NCBI RefSeq assembly: GCF_030052815.1
Contig: NC_079503.1
Location: forward strand, 50,944,735-51,008,734
DNA: 64,000 nucleotides
Direction of reading: 5' to 3'
Source: Hevea brasiliensis
Lineage: Eukaryota; Streptophyta; Magnoliopsida; Malpighiales; Euphorbiaceae
A model generated the notes under the pieces. It was not told the origin of the DNA and searched no databases. It saw only the letters and a program-made list of their open reading frames with translations. A program made the translations under genes and the position numbers. Of the stretch, positions 35,191 to 47,300 are shown in pieces (position 1 is the first letter of the stretch; each line of letters opens with the position of its first letter).

Positions 35191-35871
35191 CAAAATTTAA
35201 AAAAAAATGGTTTTTTTAATAGCCCAATTAAATACAGAATTTAACGAGCCCATATTCCAATAATTTGAAGCTTATTTTTTATTGGCCTAACTTATTTGAA
35301 ATATTGGTCACCAATATTTTTGAAATTTTTTTAAGTAATAAAAAAGAATTTAAAATGAATTAAATTGTGAGGTACATAAAATACCTAGGTCTAGTTATTC
35401 TACTTGGCTTTGGCCCAATTTATCTGAATGTTATAATCGTCACTAATTAATATTTTTTATTGCACAATAAAATAATAATTTTAATGCGCCAATATTCTAG
35501 TAACTTCAAATTTTTTATCAACTGAATTAAATAAAAAATTAATAAATCCATATTTTAATTTTTAACGGATAAATTTTTATTGATATAACAAAATTGAAAA
35601 ATTAATGCCTCGCATTTTTTAAATTTTCGTTTAAGTAAGAAAAAAATATTTTAAAAAGATTTAAATTGCGAGTAAAATACACAAAACACCAAAGTCTAAA
35701 TGTTGCAACTGCCTAGTACCAAACTTAGGGGTTAAAACAGAACCACAACCCTTCCAATATTTTAATTTTTAACTTGGATTACTTTAAATGGATATCTTCT
35801 TAATTGTCTCTCACATTTAGCCTAAAAAAAATCTTTACAAAATTTTAAAAGGTTGTGACATTTGCTTAAAA
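34141..35871. other. AT-rich intergenic DNA, no supported gene
   Basis: A (TTC)n patch near 34180-34204 is followed by a T-rich stretch. A 74-codon frame at 34211-34435 is hydrophobic only because it is T-rich, and I do not accept it as a gene. Near 34905-35100 a unit around AATAAATTCAATTTAATAT recurs two to three times with about 50-base spacing. A (TA)n run is at 35159-35190. The TTC-rich start could be a fragment of a plant 5' UTR, but nothing confirms this. Confidence 0.6.
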
Positions 35872-37731
35872 TGTCATATATTTATCATTGCATACTTAGT
35901 TTTTTGAGTTTGTTTCTTGTTTAATTAGATTGTTAATTCTTATTTTTATATTATTAGGTGTTTACAAGAGCATGTAAGAGCTTATGAAGCATAAATAGGT
36001 GAATTGAGCATAAAAAGAAGTAAAACACACACCAAGCATTTTAAGGCAAAAGGAGCTGCAATTTTAATAAGGATATATTCAATGATAAAATGGGCTTAGA
36101 GGTATCTTATTCAAGGTATTTGGAGGCTAATGGTGAAAAACAGATAGATTCAAACATTAATCCATATTGAGCTTCTTTGGACAACCTTAATAAAGTTTGT
36201 ATGTGATCCATTATTTATAGTATGAATCTATCCTTGTGCACTTAGATGGACCTTAGTTGATATATTTTGAGGTGATATATGAAAAATGAGAGCAATTGGG
36301 CCAAATTAGATTGAGGGTCACATGTTGTGTGTTTGGGCTCTTTATGGTTAGTTATATGGGACTAGGAATTAGGGCCTTAATTGGTGGGTTTAATTATTTT
36401 AATTAAAGCTGAAAATAAATAAAATAGAGATATATGGGTCCCAAGGTCATGCAAATGGTAGATTTGTACAAGGAGAGTTATTTTTAACTTGTTTTCGTAC
36501 TTTAACTAGGATTTTTGAGAGAGTTTTAAGTCATAATGCAACTAGAACTTTCAAATCAGATCTGGATTCTTAGTTAACCTATTTTTCTCTATAAAAAGGT
36601 TCAAAATATAGATCTGGAGCTCCTGAATTCCCCTATACTCATAGTGGCCAAATTTCCTCTTTGTGCATTCAAATATATTAACTACTTGATCGAGTTGCTG
36701 GTGTGATTTCTTATTCTTCCTTTTAGCTTGTGGAGTGCTTTTACATCCTTTAGAGTGTGTAGCATCATCATCAACATTAGATCCAAGTTGTTCAAATTCT
36801 TCTAAAAGGGGCAACATGCTTTTCTCTCTTTTTTGTTAATTTATTTATGTTTAATGTTCTTAGTTATGTGTGAGTAGTTTTGTAATTCATTAGGGAGATA
36901 GTTGAAGCAATGGAACATGTTACCATGAGACTTTGATTTTAGTTTAATAAAATCTAGAATTTTTTATATATTGAGTATCATTTATCTTTTGGTTTATGTT
37001 ATGAATATTGAATGTATGGTTAGTTAGGGTGGCTAACTAATTAATTATGCATGAAAACATATTGCTAAGTTAAGATAATTTGAGTACATAATAGCCTGAA
37101 TAATCTAACTACAAGTAGCATAATGATTTATTTCATTATAAAGATGAGTGTCTAAGTTAAATGAACCATGCTGAATGAGTTTGTTACCTTGAATTGGGAT
37201 GTCTTTCTAATGATTAATGTTACCATTAAACTTAATTATAAGCTGCTATAGTCTTAGACCGAGTGCGATGGTAAGGGATTAATTGCAGAGTACTTCCTAG
37301 TTAATCTAATCTATAAGGAAAGATAAGAAAGTTGTTAACTTCTATAACTAATTTACTTGAATAAGTTTGCATCTTTAGTCAATGATTGATACATGTTATA
37401 TGATGGATACACCCTCTACTAAATTTGTTGCATTCTAGTTGTGTGAGTATTCATAAGTGTCATTAACCTTAGTTTATATTCTTGCATTCTTAATTTAGCT
37501 TTAGTAGTTTAGCGAATACAAATCAAAAACACTTTTTATTTTACTTTGCATATTCAGTTTGATAGATTAGGTGTTTATTTTATCCTTTTTAAGTTCCTTA
37601 TGTTTATTTGTGTCTCTAAGATTTGTTTTCTTATTTGCATTTACTCATTCCCTGTGAGATTAACCTACACTTACCCTATACACAAGTAGTTTAGGTAGAG
37701 TATTTTTAATTGGTGCATTCAGGACGCATCA
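35872..37731 (+). repeat. Element F 5' LTR (1860 bp)
   Basis: Starts TGTCATATATTTATCATTGC and ends GACGCATCA. The 3' copy starting at 63409 matches it with many substitutions. An 88-codon minus-strand frame at 36551-36817 lies wholly within the LTR and matches nothing I know. Confidence 0.85.
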
Positions 37732-37736
37732 AATTT

Positions 37737-37754
37737 TAGCATTGTTACTAGGGC
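37737..37754 (+). promoter_or_regulatory. Element F primer-binding site, decayed (tRNA-Asp type)
   Basis: TAGCATTGTTACTAGGGC lies where TGGCGCCGTTGCCGGGG, complementary to the 3' end of plant tRNA-Asp, would be expected. The differences are all C-to-T or G-to-A changes, as from methylcytosine deamination. It is 5 bases after the LTR. Confidence 0.7.
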
Positions 37755-37816
37755 GTGATTGTTATTTATTACTTAAACTTAGATCTATTTAGTTTTTATG
37801 TTTATTTTTAGGTTGC

Positions 37817-39596
37817 ATGTCTGAAGAATAACTTGATACACGGCTTAAACATATAAGGGAATTCATCAAGTGTCAAGCCAAATCATCCACTCCATTCAGA
37901 GCTAAAACTTTTATTGGAGATGAACCACAATTAGGAGAAAATCCTTCTCATCTTTTTAAGCAAGAACCTTCAGATTCATCAAGTGATTTGAAATTAGAAA
38001 TCATGGCTGCTAATGCTAATGAAAATCGCACCATCTGGGAGTTTTTAACTCTTGACTTGAACTGATAACCATTATGCATTTAGTATCATGTGCTTACTAT
38101 ACCTTTTGAATTAAAATCTAGCTCAATTCACTTATTGCCTAATTTTCATGGTCTTGCAAGTGAGGATCCTCACAAACACCTCAAGGAGTTCCATGTTATG
38201 TGTTTAAGCATGAAACCTACAGGTATTACAGAGGAGCAAATTAAGTTGAGAGCATTCCTATTCTCATTGGGGGTTGTAGCTAAAGATTGGATCTATTGCC
38301 TACCTTTTAGTTCCATAAACACATGGAATGACATGAAGCAGTTATTCTTAGAGAAGTACATTTCAGCTTTAAGGGCAACCAACATTAGAAAGGATATTTG
38401 TGGCATTAGGCAGTATAATGGGGAGTCATTGTATGAGTATTAGGAGAGATTCAAGAAATTGTGTGTAAGTTACCCACATCATCAAATAAGTGACCAACTA
38501 CGAATTCAATATTTTTGTTAAGGTCTTTTTCCTACTGACAGAGGCATGATAGATATAGCAGGTAGAGGTACTTTGGTAGATAAGACACCTGAAGTAGCAA
38601 AGAACTTGATATCAAACATGGCTACAAATTTGCAATAGTTTGGAGTAAGGAATGATCCACCTACAAGAAGAGTCAATGAAGTAATTACATCTTCCTTAGA
38701 AAATCAAATAGCCAATTTCACTTCTCTTGTTATCCAGGTGGTTGTAGGGAATGTGCAACAAGTGAAGACATGTGATAGCAAGAGGATTCCATTGAGCATG
38801 CAAATGCAATTGGAGAATTTCCTTGTCCACCACAAAGGAAGCATGATCCTTATGCAAACACATACAATCAAGGATGGAGGGATCATCCTAACCTTAGCTA
38901 TGGCAATCAAGCACAAAGAACACCTTTCCTAACTGACCCCCTGGTTTCAACCAAGTGCAACCTCAGTTTCAAAGGCAACCGCAACCAGTAGCTCAAGACT
39001 AAGGTATATCTTTAGAGGATATTGTCAAATCTCTTGCTACTAATACTATGAATTTTTAGAAACAGATAAGGGCAAATATCCAGAATTTGGAAAATCAAAT
39101 AAGCTAGTTGGCCACAACAGTTAGCAAATTGGAAGCTCAAGGGTTTGGTAAGCTTCCTTCTCAATCAATTAAGAACCCAAAAGAGAATGTATGTGCAATT
39201 GTGTTGAGAAGTGGAAAGGAAGCGAAAGCACCAAACAAGGAGACTCCAGCTGAACAAAAGGTCTACCATAGAGTTAAAAAAGAAAAAGAAGTTGACAAAA
39301 ACAAGGAAGAAGAGCAAGAGGCATAAGTCTATTCAAAGGTAAGCCCTTTTACACCTCTTTCAGATTATAAGCCTATACCTCTCTCTCCTAGCAGGTTTGA
39401 AAAGGTGAAGAAAAAAGAGAAAGAAAAGGAGATTTTAGATATGTTCAGGAAAGTGGAGATCAACTTCCCTCTTATGGATGCAATCAAGCAAGTGCCAAGA
39501 TATGCAAAATTTCTCAAAGAGCTGTGCACATCCAAAAGAAAGCTAAAAGGTAATGAGAAGGTAGGTGTAGGGGAGAATGTCTCTGCTATGATATAA
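37817..39596 (+). pseudogene. Element F gag
   Basis: ATG 37817 starts MSEE, then TAA, then continues in the same frame (LDTRLKHIREFIKCQAKSST) to stops at about 38069. The same frame resumes with the capsid-like domain: VLTIPFELKSSSIHLLPNFH, DPHKHLKEFHVMCLSMKPTG, FSLGVVAKDWIYCLPF, MKQLFLEKYISALRATNIRK, ICGIRQYNGESLYEY. That is followed by a TAG replacing a conserved tryptophan (YEYWERFKKLC in G). Later pieces include GMIDIAGRGTLVDKTPEVAK and KLEAQGFGKLPSQ (39108-39326), and MFRKVEINFPLMDAIKQVPR with YAKFLKELCTSKRKL (39405-39596). The CCHC knuckle seen in G (VCGICSGSNHATDTCP) is not readable here. Most breaks are nonsense of the CAG/CAA or TGG type. Confidence 0.85.
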
Positions 39597-39599
39597 AAA

Positions 39600-40293
39600 G
39601 AAATTTCCTCCCAAATGCAAAAATCCAGGTATGTTTACTATTCCATGCAAAATTAGTAATACTAGATTTGAGAGGGCTATGTTAGATTTAGGAGCATCTA
39701 TTAGTGTCATGCCTGGATCCATTTATGGTTTTTAAAATCTTGGGCCTTTAAAAGAAAATAGTATTATCATATTGCTAGCTGATAGATCTAATACATATCC
39801 TAATGGGGTCATTGAGGATGTTTTGGTTCAAGTTTTCCCTACTGGTTTTTATATTTTGGATATGGAGGGTGATAATTCTCTTAATACGACACCTATATTG
39901 TTAGGAAGACCCTTCTTGAAAACTTCTAAAACTAAAATAGATGTGCATGATGGTACTCTCTCTATGGAATTTGATGGTGAGATTATGCATTTTAATTTTT
40001 TTAAAGCATTGAGATATCATACTAATGTGCATTATGTTTGTAGTTTGGATGTTATTGAACCTTTGGTGCAGGAAACTTTTAAGCTAAGTGGAGATGACAA
40101 GTTGAACGTAGCTATTAGCTACAATTTAAATGATGGAGATGCCATAATTGCAAAGGAGGAGACATCATTAGGAGATGAACTTAAAGAGATGGTTAAGGAG
40201 CTGAATGTGTTGTCCCCACAACATGACAAGTGTGATGTTGCTAATGTTGATTTGGATATGTCTCACACAAAACTTTCACCTTCTATTGAATAG
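39600..40293 (+). pseudogene. Element F aspartic protease and linker
   Basis: The active-site segment ERAMLDLGASISVMPG is encoded at about 39670-39710, with catalytic DLGAS at 39685-39699. It is separated by stops from the open stretch 39772-40293, which reads LADRSNTYPNGVIEDVLVQV, FYILDMEGDN, ILLGRPFLKTSKTKIDVHDG (the protease C-terminal lobe, with LGRPFL), then an acidic linker. Family role: polyprotein processing. The next codon after 40293 is in the same frame in RT, so only a nonsense codon separates them. Confidence 0.85.
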
Positions 40294-40609
40294 GTTCCCA
40301 AGCTGGAATTAAAGTCTTTACCTAATTACTTAAAGTATGTTTTCTTGGGTGATGGAGGAACACTAACTGTCATCATTGCAAAGAATCTAACTCCATTGCA
40401 AAAAGAGAAACTTATTAAAGTGTTGAAGGAGCATAAGACAACAATTGGGTGGACATTGTTGGATATTAAAGGAATAAGTCTAACCACATATACACATCGT
40501 ATCTTTCTTAAAGAAGGTGTGAAACCAATAAAGGAGCCACAAAGGAGGTCAAATCTGCCCATGATGGATGTGGTGAAGAAGGAGATAACAAAGCTCCTTG
40601 ATGCATGTG
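40294..40609 (+). pseudogene. Element F reverse transcriptase, first part (interrupted by G)
   Basis: In frame after the stop at 40291-40293: PKLELKSLPNYLKYVFLGDG, LTPLQKEKLIKVLKEHKTTI, GWTLLDIKGISLTTYTHRIF, EVVKKEITKLLDA-type ending (here DVVKKEITKLLDACV). The natural continuation GVIYPVLDSKWVSPIHVV is found at 56304 onwards, beyond element G. The last bases are the TSD of G (ATGTG at 40605-40609 against AGGTG at 56301-56305). Confidence 0.9.
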
Positions 40610-42309
40610 TGATGACTGTCGAATCCACCAAAAATTAAATTAACTGAAATCACCAATTATGAAATATTTTCTACAGTAAGTGGTAAATCCAAGTCGAACC
40701 CTAGGGACTGAATTATTAAATCTCGTGCACTTGTGTAATGGAAAAATAAACAAAGGTTGGGGGGTGTTAATTCACAATCCAAAGAAGAAATTAAAAATCC
40801 AAAATCAAGATCTAAAACTAAGAAACTCTCCAATTAAACAAACTTCAGTCCAAGGTAATTCGCATTCCAATGCATTGATTTAATCATAGACAAAAGAAAT
40901 ACAATTATATCTTATTGAATACTTAACGTAGATTTACCAAACAGTGAGGTAAAACCCTGACTTCCCTATAATTATCAATTCGAGCCCAGCACTCTTATTG
41001 ACTCTAATTATTAACTGAGTTGGTATTAAGCAATCCTCATCAAATTAATAACTACTTTAAGAAAAGGAAGTAGTTAAGTTGAACAACAATTCATAAAGCA
41101 TAAATCATTTAATCCACCCTATTATTTCCTTAGGTTATTATCAAAAACTTAGATCATAATCAATAAAACCTAATCGCTACTCATGTTCAATCTTACACAA
41201 CAATTACGGATTATGAAGATGAACTAGCAATTGATCAAATCAAACAATTAACTAATAGGCCTTTTCAGCAAATCATTCAACAGATTAAAAACAATTAAAT
41301 TAGAAAAAAATAGATATTCAAAAAGACATAAATTAAATTAAAAACCTGGTTTCACAAATCATACATAAGAACTTGAATCCCTTGAACTGAATTAAAAACT
41401 TAGCCACTCATGTTTATGGCTTACAGAAAAAATAAAGAAAGATAAAGAAGAAATTTAAAAAGAGAACGGAGAACGAATGTCTTCTATGGAGAACAAAGTC
41501 TAAATGGGATGCTCTTAGCTACTGCCCAAAGATGTATTTATAGTAAAAAACCTAACCCCAAAGATAGGAACCAAACTAGGAAAAGTTTTGAAATTCAAAA
41601 TGCAGATTTTCAGCCTACATTCATGTCTCTAGAATCAAGGCCAATTTTTAGTGACTTTCTTTCTGAATCTGCCTCTGCCTATTTCAAGAAAGTTGTAGCC
41701 CTATTTCTTAGCTTTCCAACGGGTACTAATTTGCCCAAATCTGAGGTCTACAGCCCAAGTTATGGCCCAAACACTGGGACTAGTTTAGACAGACAGTATA
41801 GCCAATAGTGACGACTTCATTGCCGTTTTTTACAATTAAAATGGCCTCATCTCGCATCTAGTCCTTCATAGAAGTTGTAGAGGTGGCTCTTAAGGTTCAA
41901 TTGGGCTTGGGCTTGCTTCATTTGGACATCTAAAACTCTAGATACAAAATAAATACCAGAACTGGTTGTGGCACATCAAGTCTGGGCTTTTTCAATAGAT
42001 CCATAGCTCATTTTGTCAACCTCGGAGACTGATTTGGGGTTTGGTCCCTTTTTATCTTTTGTAGTGCTCTATCTTAGCTTTTCAATAGATTAAACAGCAC
42101 TCAATTTGGAGATCTACAACTTTAGAAACACTAGAAAAATATAGCAAATGTCAAATGCTAAAAATTTCTCCATTTAACACAATTATTCCACAACTATCTA
42201 AAAATATGCCTAGATGATAAATATATTTTAAACAATTGAATTAAACATAAAAATACACTAAAAACACTAAATGTGATGGGATTAAAATTAATAAATTATG
42301 CACTTATCA
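40610..42309 (-). repeat. Element G 3' LTR (1700 bp)
   Basis: On the plus strand it runs from TGATGACTGTCGAATC to CACTTATCA. It matches 54600-56300 throughout, with differences that are mostly transitions. It holds three modules near 41692, 41874 and 42058, described in the findings. No gene. Confidence 0.9.
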
Positions 42310-42324
42310 AATTCTCCCACACTT
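42310..42324 (-). promoter_or_regulatory. Element G polypurine tract
   Basis: On the minus strand AAGTGTGGGAGAATT abuts the 3' LTR, a typical Athila-type PPT. Confidence 0.85.
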
Positions 42325-43457
42325 ATTCCATGCTTGTCCTCAAGCATGACTCAAACTCTCAATCAACTCCACTTAGAAGTTCCTTAACTTCACCCTATCA
42401 CAACATTTTCTAACAAAAGATTAAAAATTTGAAAGAAGAGGCAAGTAAGGTAATAACCATCATAACAAATTCCATCAACACCATACCAATATATCAATAA
42501 TTTTCCAACACAAAACAAAAGGCTTGAAATCAATTAAGCTCACACAATTAAAGTTTCATAAAATTTTAAGTCAATACACACCAAAACACAAGGCTAATTT
42601 ATCAAGGCATAACAATTATAGCTCTCTGCAAATCTTAGGGGAGATAGAAATGCCCCTTATTTTATTTTATTTTATTTGAAATTGGTACTTCTCTCTTGTC
42701 ACAATTACTTTTTTTTATTTCAATCGTCACCTTCAGAAAAGTACTTTGCTCATATCCTAGTAGCTTTTGGCCTAAGAATAGACATGGGGTTCATGAAAAC
42801 CTCTGGTTAGTTTGCTTAACTAAAATAGCAGAGCAATTTTCAAGTTCAACCTTTTATCTCCCCCAATTTATGCATCTATATATTATAAAGTACCCTGATA
42901 GATTAAACAAAGTTCTGAAATATGCATGACATTAGTTTAAAGCATACATAACTAATCATTTCACCATTTAATCAAGCCTAAATGATTTATGTAGAAAAAA
43001 TTGCTATATGGTATGGAGAAGAGAGAAAATCCATCATTAAAGTTACTATTACCTTGCCTAAAATCTCAAATTTTCAATCTAAAATAGAAAAACTATTTCA
43101 AGGACAAAGCACTTCTCTCTGAGAGTTAATATAGAATTATGAATCAAGCTTATGAGAACAAATTTTATTTTATTTTATTTTATTATTTTATGTATATATA
43201 TATTTTTTTAAGAATTAAAAAAAAATTACAGCAACAAATTTCTCCTCCCCCACACTTAAAACTTACATTGTCCCTAATGTAAAACCCAAATGCAAAAGAA
43301 AAGAAAAAGAAAAAAGAAAAAAGAAAAAAAAATGCTAGAACAATAAAATAAAATAAGGAAAAGAAAACAAATCTGATTATGGCTAACAAGCCACCCATGG
43401 GTTGCCTCCCAAGAAGCGCTTTTGTTTATCGTCGTTAGCTCGACATGGCAAAGCTCC
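42325..43457 (-). other. Element G noncoding region between integrase end and PPT
   Basis: No coding sequence that I can support. It contains a tract of A-rich repeats (43200-43340). Directly after the integrase end, at 43391-43440, the minus strand holds the motif CTTGGGAGGCAACCCATGGG, preceded by CGAGCTAACGACG. This GGGAGGCAACCCA block is common after integrase in Athila-like elements, and F has a degenerate form near 62040-62080. Autonomous Athila elements often carry an env-like frame here; G does not. Confidence 0.7.
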
Positions 43458-44332
43458 TTAATCCACTAAATGCTCCTGAAACCCTTCATAAAATGGCTTG
43501 AGTTCATGACTGTTGACTTTAAACACTTTGTTAGTTCCTAAACTTTGAATTTCAACTGCACCATAAGGAAACACATTAGTAACAACAAAGGGTCCAATCC
43601 AATGAGAACACAACTTACCAATCATCAGCTTCAATATGGAATTATACAATAAAACTTTTTGCGCAATCACAAACTACTTCCTTAGTTTATCATGGAATGC
43701 CTTTGTCTTTTCTTTATAGATCCTAGAATTCTCATAAGCCTTAAGGCGAATTTCCTCTAATTCATGCAATTGCAATTTTCTTTCTAACTCATCCTCAAAA
43801 ACATCCTGCACAAATGTATCAACAATATTAATAGAAAAGAAAGAATGATCATCAACAGGATACTTCATGACATCTAAGATATTAAATTTGACAGTCTCTC
43901 CATCAAACTCCATAGTTAAGGTAGCCTCATCCACATCAATTTTTATCTTAGCAGTTTTTAGGAAAGGTCTTCCAAACAAAATCAAAGTTGACTTTGATGT
44001 GGGAACACTATCATCCTCCATATCCAGAATGTAAAAATCTGCAGGAAAAATCAATCCTCCAACCTACACTAACACCTCCTCAACTACTCCCAATGGGTAA
44101 GCATTAGAATGATAAGCTAACTGAATTATGACACTGGTTTCTTTCAAAGGACCCAAATTTAAAGTTTGAAAAACTGAAATAGACATAACATTAATAGATG
44201 CTCCTAAATCTTCCATTGCACGTTCAAATTTAGAATCACCTATTCTGCAGGGAATAGAAAACGAACCTGGATCCTTATACTTAGGGGGTAATTTTTGCTG
44301 AATTAATGCCAACACATTTTTCCCCACACTGA
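43458..44332 (-). pseudogene. Element G protease fused in frame to integrase C-terminus
   Basis: One continuous frame (minus) broken only by two stops, at 44066-44064 and 43676-43674. It starts inside protease: VGKNVLALIQQKLPPKYKDP, catalytic ERAMEDLGASINVM, then FYILDMEDD and LFGRPFLKTAKIKIDVDEAT. Soon after VQDVFEDELERK it passes directly into integrase tail sequence HELEEIRLKAYENSRIYKEK, TKAFHDK, then after the second stop [20 protein letters not shown] and [21 protein letters not shown] has the same tail at 61640-61980. RT, RNase H and integrase core are absent at about 43780-43800 without loss of frame. Protease activity is conceivable in an undamaged copy. The integrase remnant lacks all catalytic residues. 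Confidence 0.85.
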
Positions 44333-47300
44333 TGTCACACCCTACTCCCCTGTAAGATGCAACATGATCCTGTAGTACACCTAATGAATTACCATACTTC
44401 ACCTACCGATAACCCATTAGATATACTACAAGGGATTTTAAAACAATTTTCATGAAATTTAAATCATCGGTTAAAATCTGGTGTTATAAATTTTTTTTTT
44501 TTTTCAGAATTTCGGCAAAGTGCCGGCTGTATTTTGAGAAAACAGTTCTTCAATCCTGCAAAAGAAAATGCTCCCAATATGTTTTCTCAAATACAACTTC
44601 AATAACTTCATTTCAATTCACAATTCAATTCTCAATAAACAATCAATTCATTTTCAAACTACTCTCATCATAAAGAAACATTTCATTGATTACAAGACTC
44701 ATAATTTATAATACAAAACTATTCAAGTAAATGAAATCTCAACTTTATTTTTACAATAATTTACATTTAATTACATACCAAAATATTTTACAAGAGTTTT
44801 TATACAACTACTCAAATAATTTACATACATATTATTACATGCATACATCAAAACCTATGTACATGGGTATACCTATGATATACCTGGAGCTGATCTGAAT
44901 ATGTCTTCAAAGAAACTTATTCACTGCTCTATGCTCTTTTTACCTGCGACAGCATACAAAGCTATCACTGAGTGGTGAACTCAGTGGTGCACAACTATAA
45001 TTTAAAACATAGTACAATATACATTGACAAAATTTACAGTAAATAATTTGGAAATCTGAATACTCATCAAATTCCAAAACTCAAAATATTCATTGCCAAT
45101 AATGTAAATCATTTGTATAAATGACTTTGATCACAAAATTCAATTTATCAAATCATGACTAACCAATTAAGTAATTCCAACAAAATCAATTATACATAAA
45201 CCATAATTGAAATCACAATTCTTTACCATTCAAAAGCCATTCTGTATCTCAAAAATCATTATGTATCTCAAAAATCAATCTTTATCTCACTAACTATGCA
45301 AGACTAATACGAAAGGGCCATATTCGATGTGATTCTAACTCCTTATGGTCGGGGAGGTCGAATCAGATTCTAACTACCTATGGTCGGGGAGGTCGAATCA
45401 TCGTGCACAGTACCATCACAATAATGAATCTTCCGCAAGGGCCATAACGATAAAATAAACTTAGATCTAACCTCAAATCAGAGGAAAATCTAAGCATGTG
45501 CACGTACCATGGTAATCAAAACACAACTAACTCCATTGTCTTCTCAACAAATGAGAGAGACGAGTAATAACCTAGTCAAGCATCTATAGTGAGATATAAA
45601 ACAATATCACAATCCTTTTAGTGAGCATAAATCACAATATAATTCAATTCAAAGTCAATTCCAATATCCAATAATTTTTATGCTCATCACAATTCAAATC
45701 ATAAATTTGCATTTTTCCATGAAAATTACCATCACAATTCAAAACATGTTCTATCACAATTTTCCAAAACATAATTTATTCAATCCATAACAATGCTTAA
45801 TACTTGTGGAAATACCATTTCACAAAGCTAAATTCATACATACTATAACAATTTCAATAATCATTGAATTAAATACAATGCTTATTAAACATAATACATA
45901 AGAAAAGTATGTCATTTAATCATACGAAATATTCAAACAAAATCAGTTAAAAACTAGTTGTGCACAATCCTCTGATAACTGTCTCTTGGTCTTGACTCAG
46001 TGTTTCCTTCCCTCTCCCTGAGTCTTTGCTAACTGAGAAACACAATTTGAAGTATTTCAGTACTTAATTAAACTGTCTCTAACGATAATGTTTGATAAAT
46101 AATTCACTGAATGCTATTATTTTCTTAATCAACTTAATATATCGACCCTCGATGCGTTTTAGGTAATTTAGGTTTTAACGTTACTAATATGTCACATTCG
46201 ATAGTCTTTTAGGGTTGGTACATGTTACCAAGTTCATTTCCGTGTATACTGCATTTTCTTGCAATTTGCTGGATTCCGGGATACTAGTTTGACCTAGTCG
46301 GACGACCTAGTTCCCTCGGTTTTTGGGTTTTGGTCAAAATACGAACTTGTAGATCTATGTCTTATGGAACGCGGGGCAAAATTTCAGGTCATTCTGAGTT
46401 ATGTAGACCAAGTTATGGTCATTTTACTATTGCTGGTCAAATTGCACCAAAATTGGTCATTTTAGGTCACTTTAGGTCATTTTAGGTTCGGTCAATTTTT
46501 GGACCCGAACTTGTGCAAGCTTTTTGACTTGCTTATGGTCATTTCTGGGCTTTGGTGTCTTCATAAAACTAGTATATATGGGTCTTAACTATTCATGGTT
46601 AAAATTTCAGGTCAATTGGACCTGTTGAGTGAGTTATGGCCTAAACACTAACTGCTGCCCAAATGGTCAATTTTCAAGCCTCATTTGCACTTAATCTGGA
46701 TTTGGTCATTTTTCAAGCTACCTTGCAAGCAGAATTTTTGCAAGCTTCCTTCATGAAAGTTGGCACATTTTGTGCCTAGTTTCACCTCCAATTGGTCTCA
46801 TACCAATTGGAGCCACACAATTAATGTTCTAGGCCTAAAACTCAAACTGCCTTATTGAAATTCTTGCATACACATCAAGCATCACTTTTAACACTCACCA
46901 AACTTAACATTTAAACCAATTCTGGTTGTACCACAACCTAAACATAATTTACAACATTTTATAGGTCATTTTGGCAGCTTACAATTACATTCAATGTGCA
47001 CCAACAAGTGCAGAATTTGTCCAACTCAATTTACAACAATTCAATCACCAATTCATGCTCATTTACATGTCAAACTTCACACCATCATTCATGCACTCAA
47101 ACTGCCATAACAACCAACACATTTTAACATCATTATTCCATAAACCAAGCATGAATTCTAGCATTCTTCAAGAGCTAACAAACTACCACAACGGTACATT
47201 TACATTCCATTAATTTCCAAGCTTTAAATTTCATTTCACATTTACATATTCTAAATATACATCACCCAAATGATTACCCATACACATAAATAATTAATCA

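Noticed and set aside
36551..36817. An 88-codon minus-strand gene
   Set aside because: Lies wholly within the 5' LTR of F and matches no family I know.
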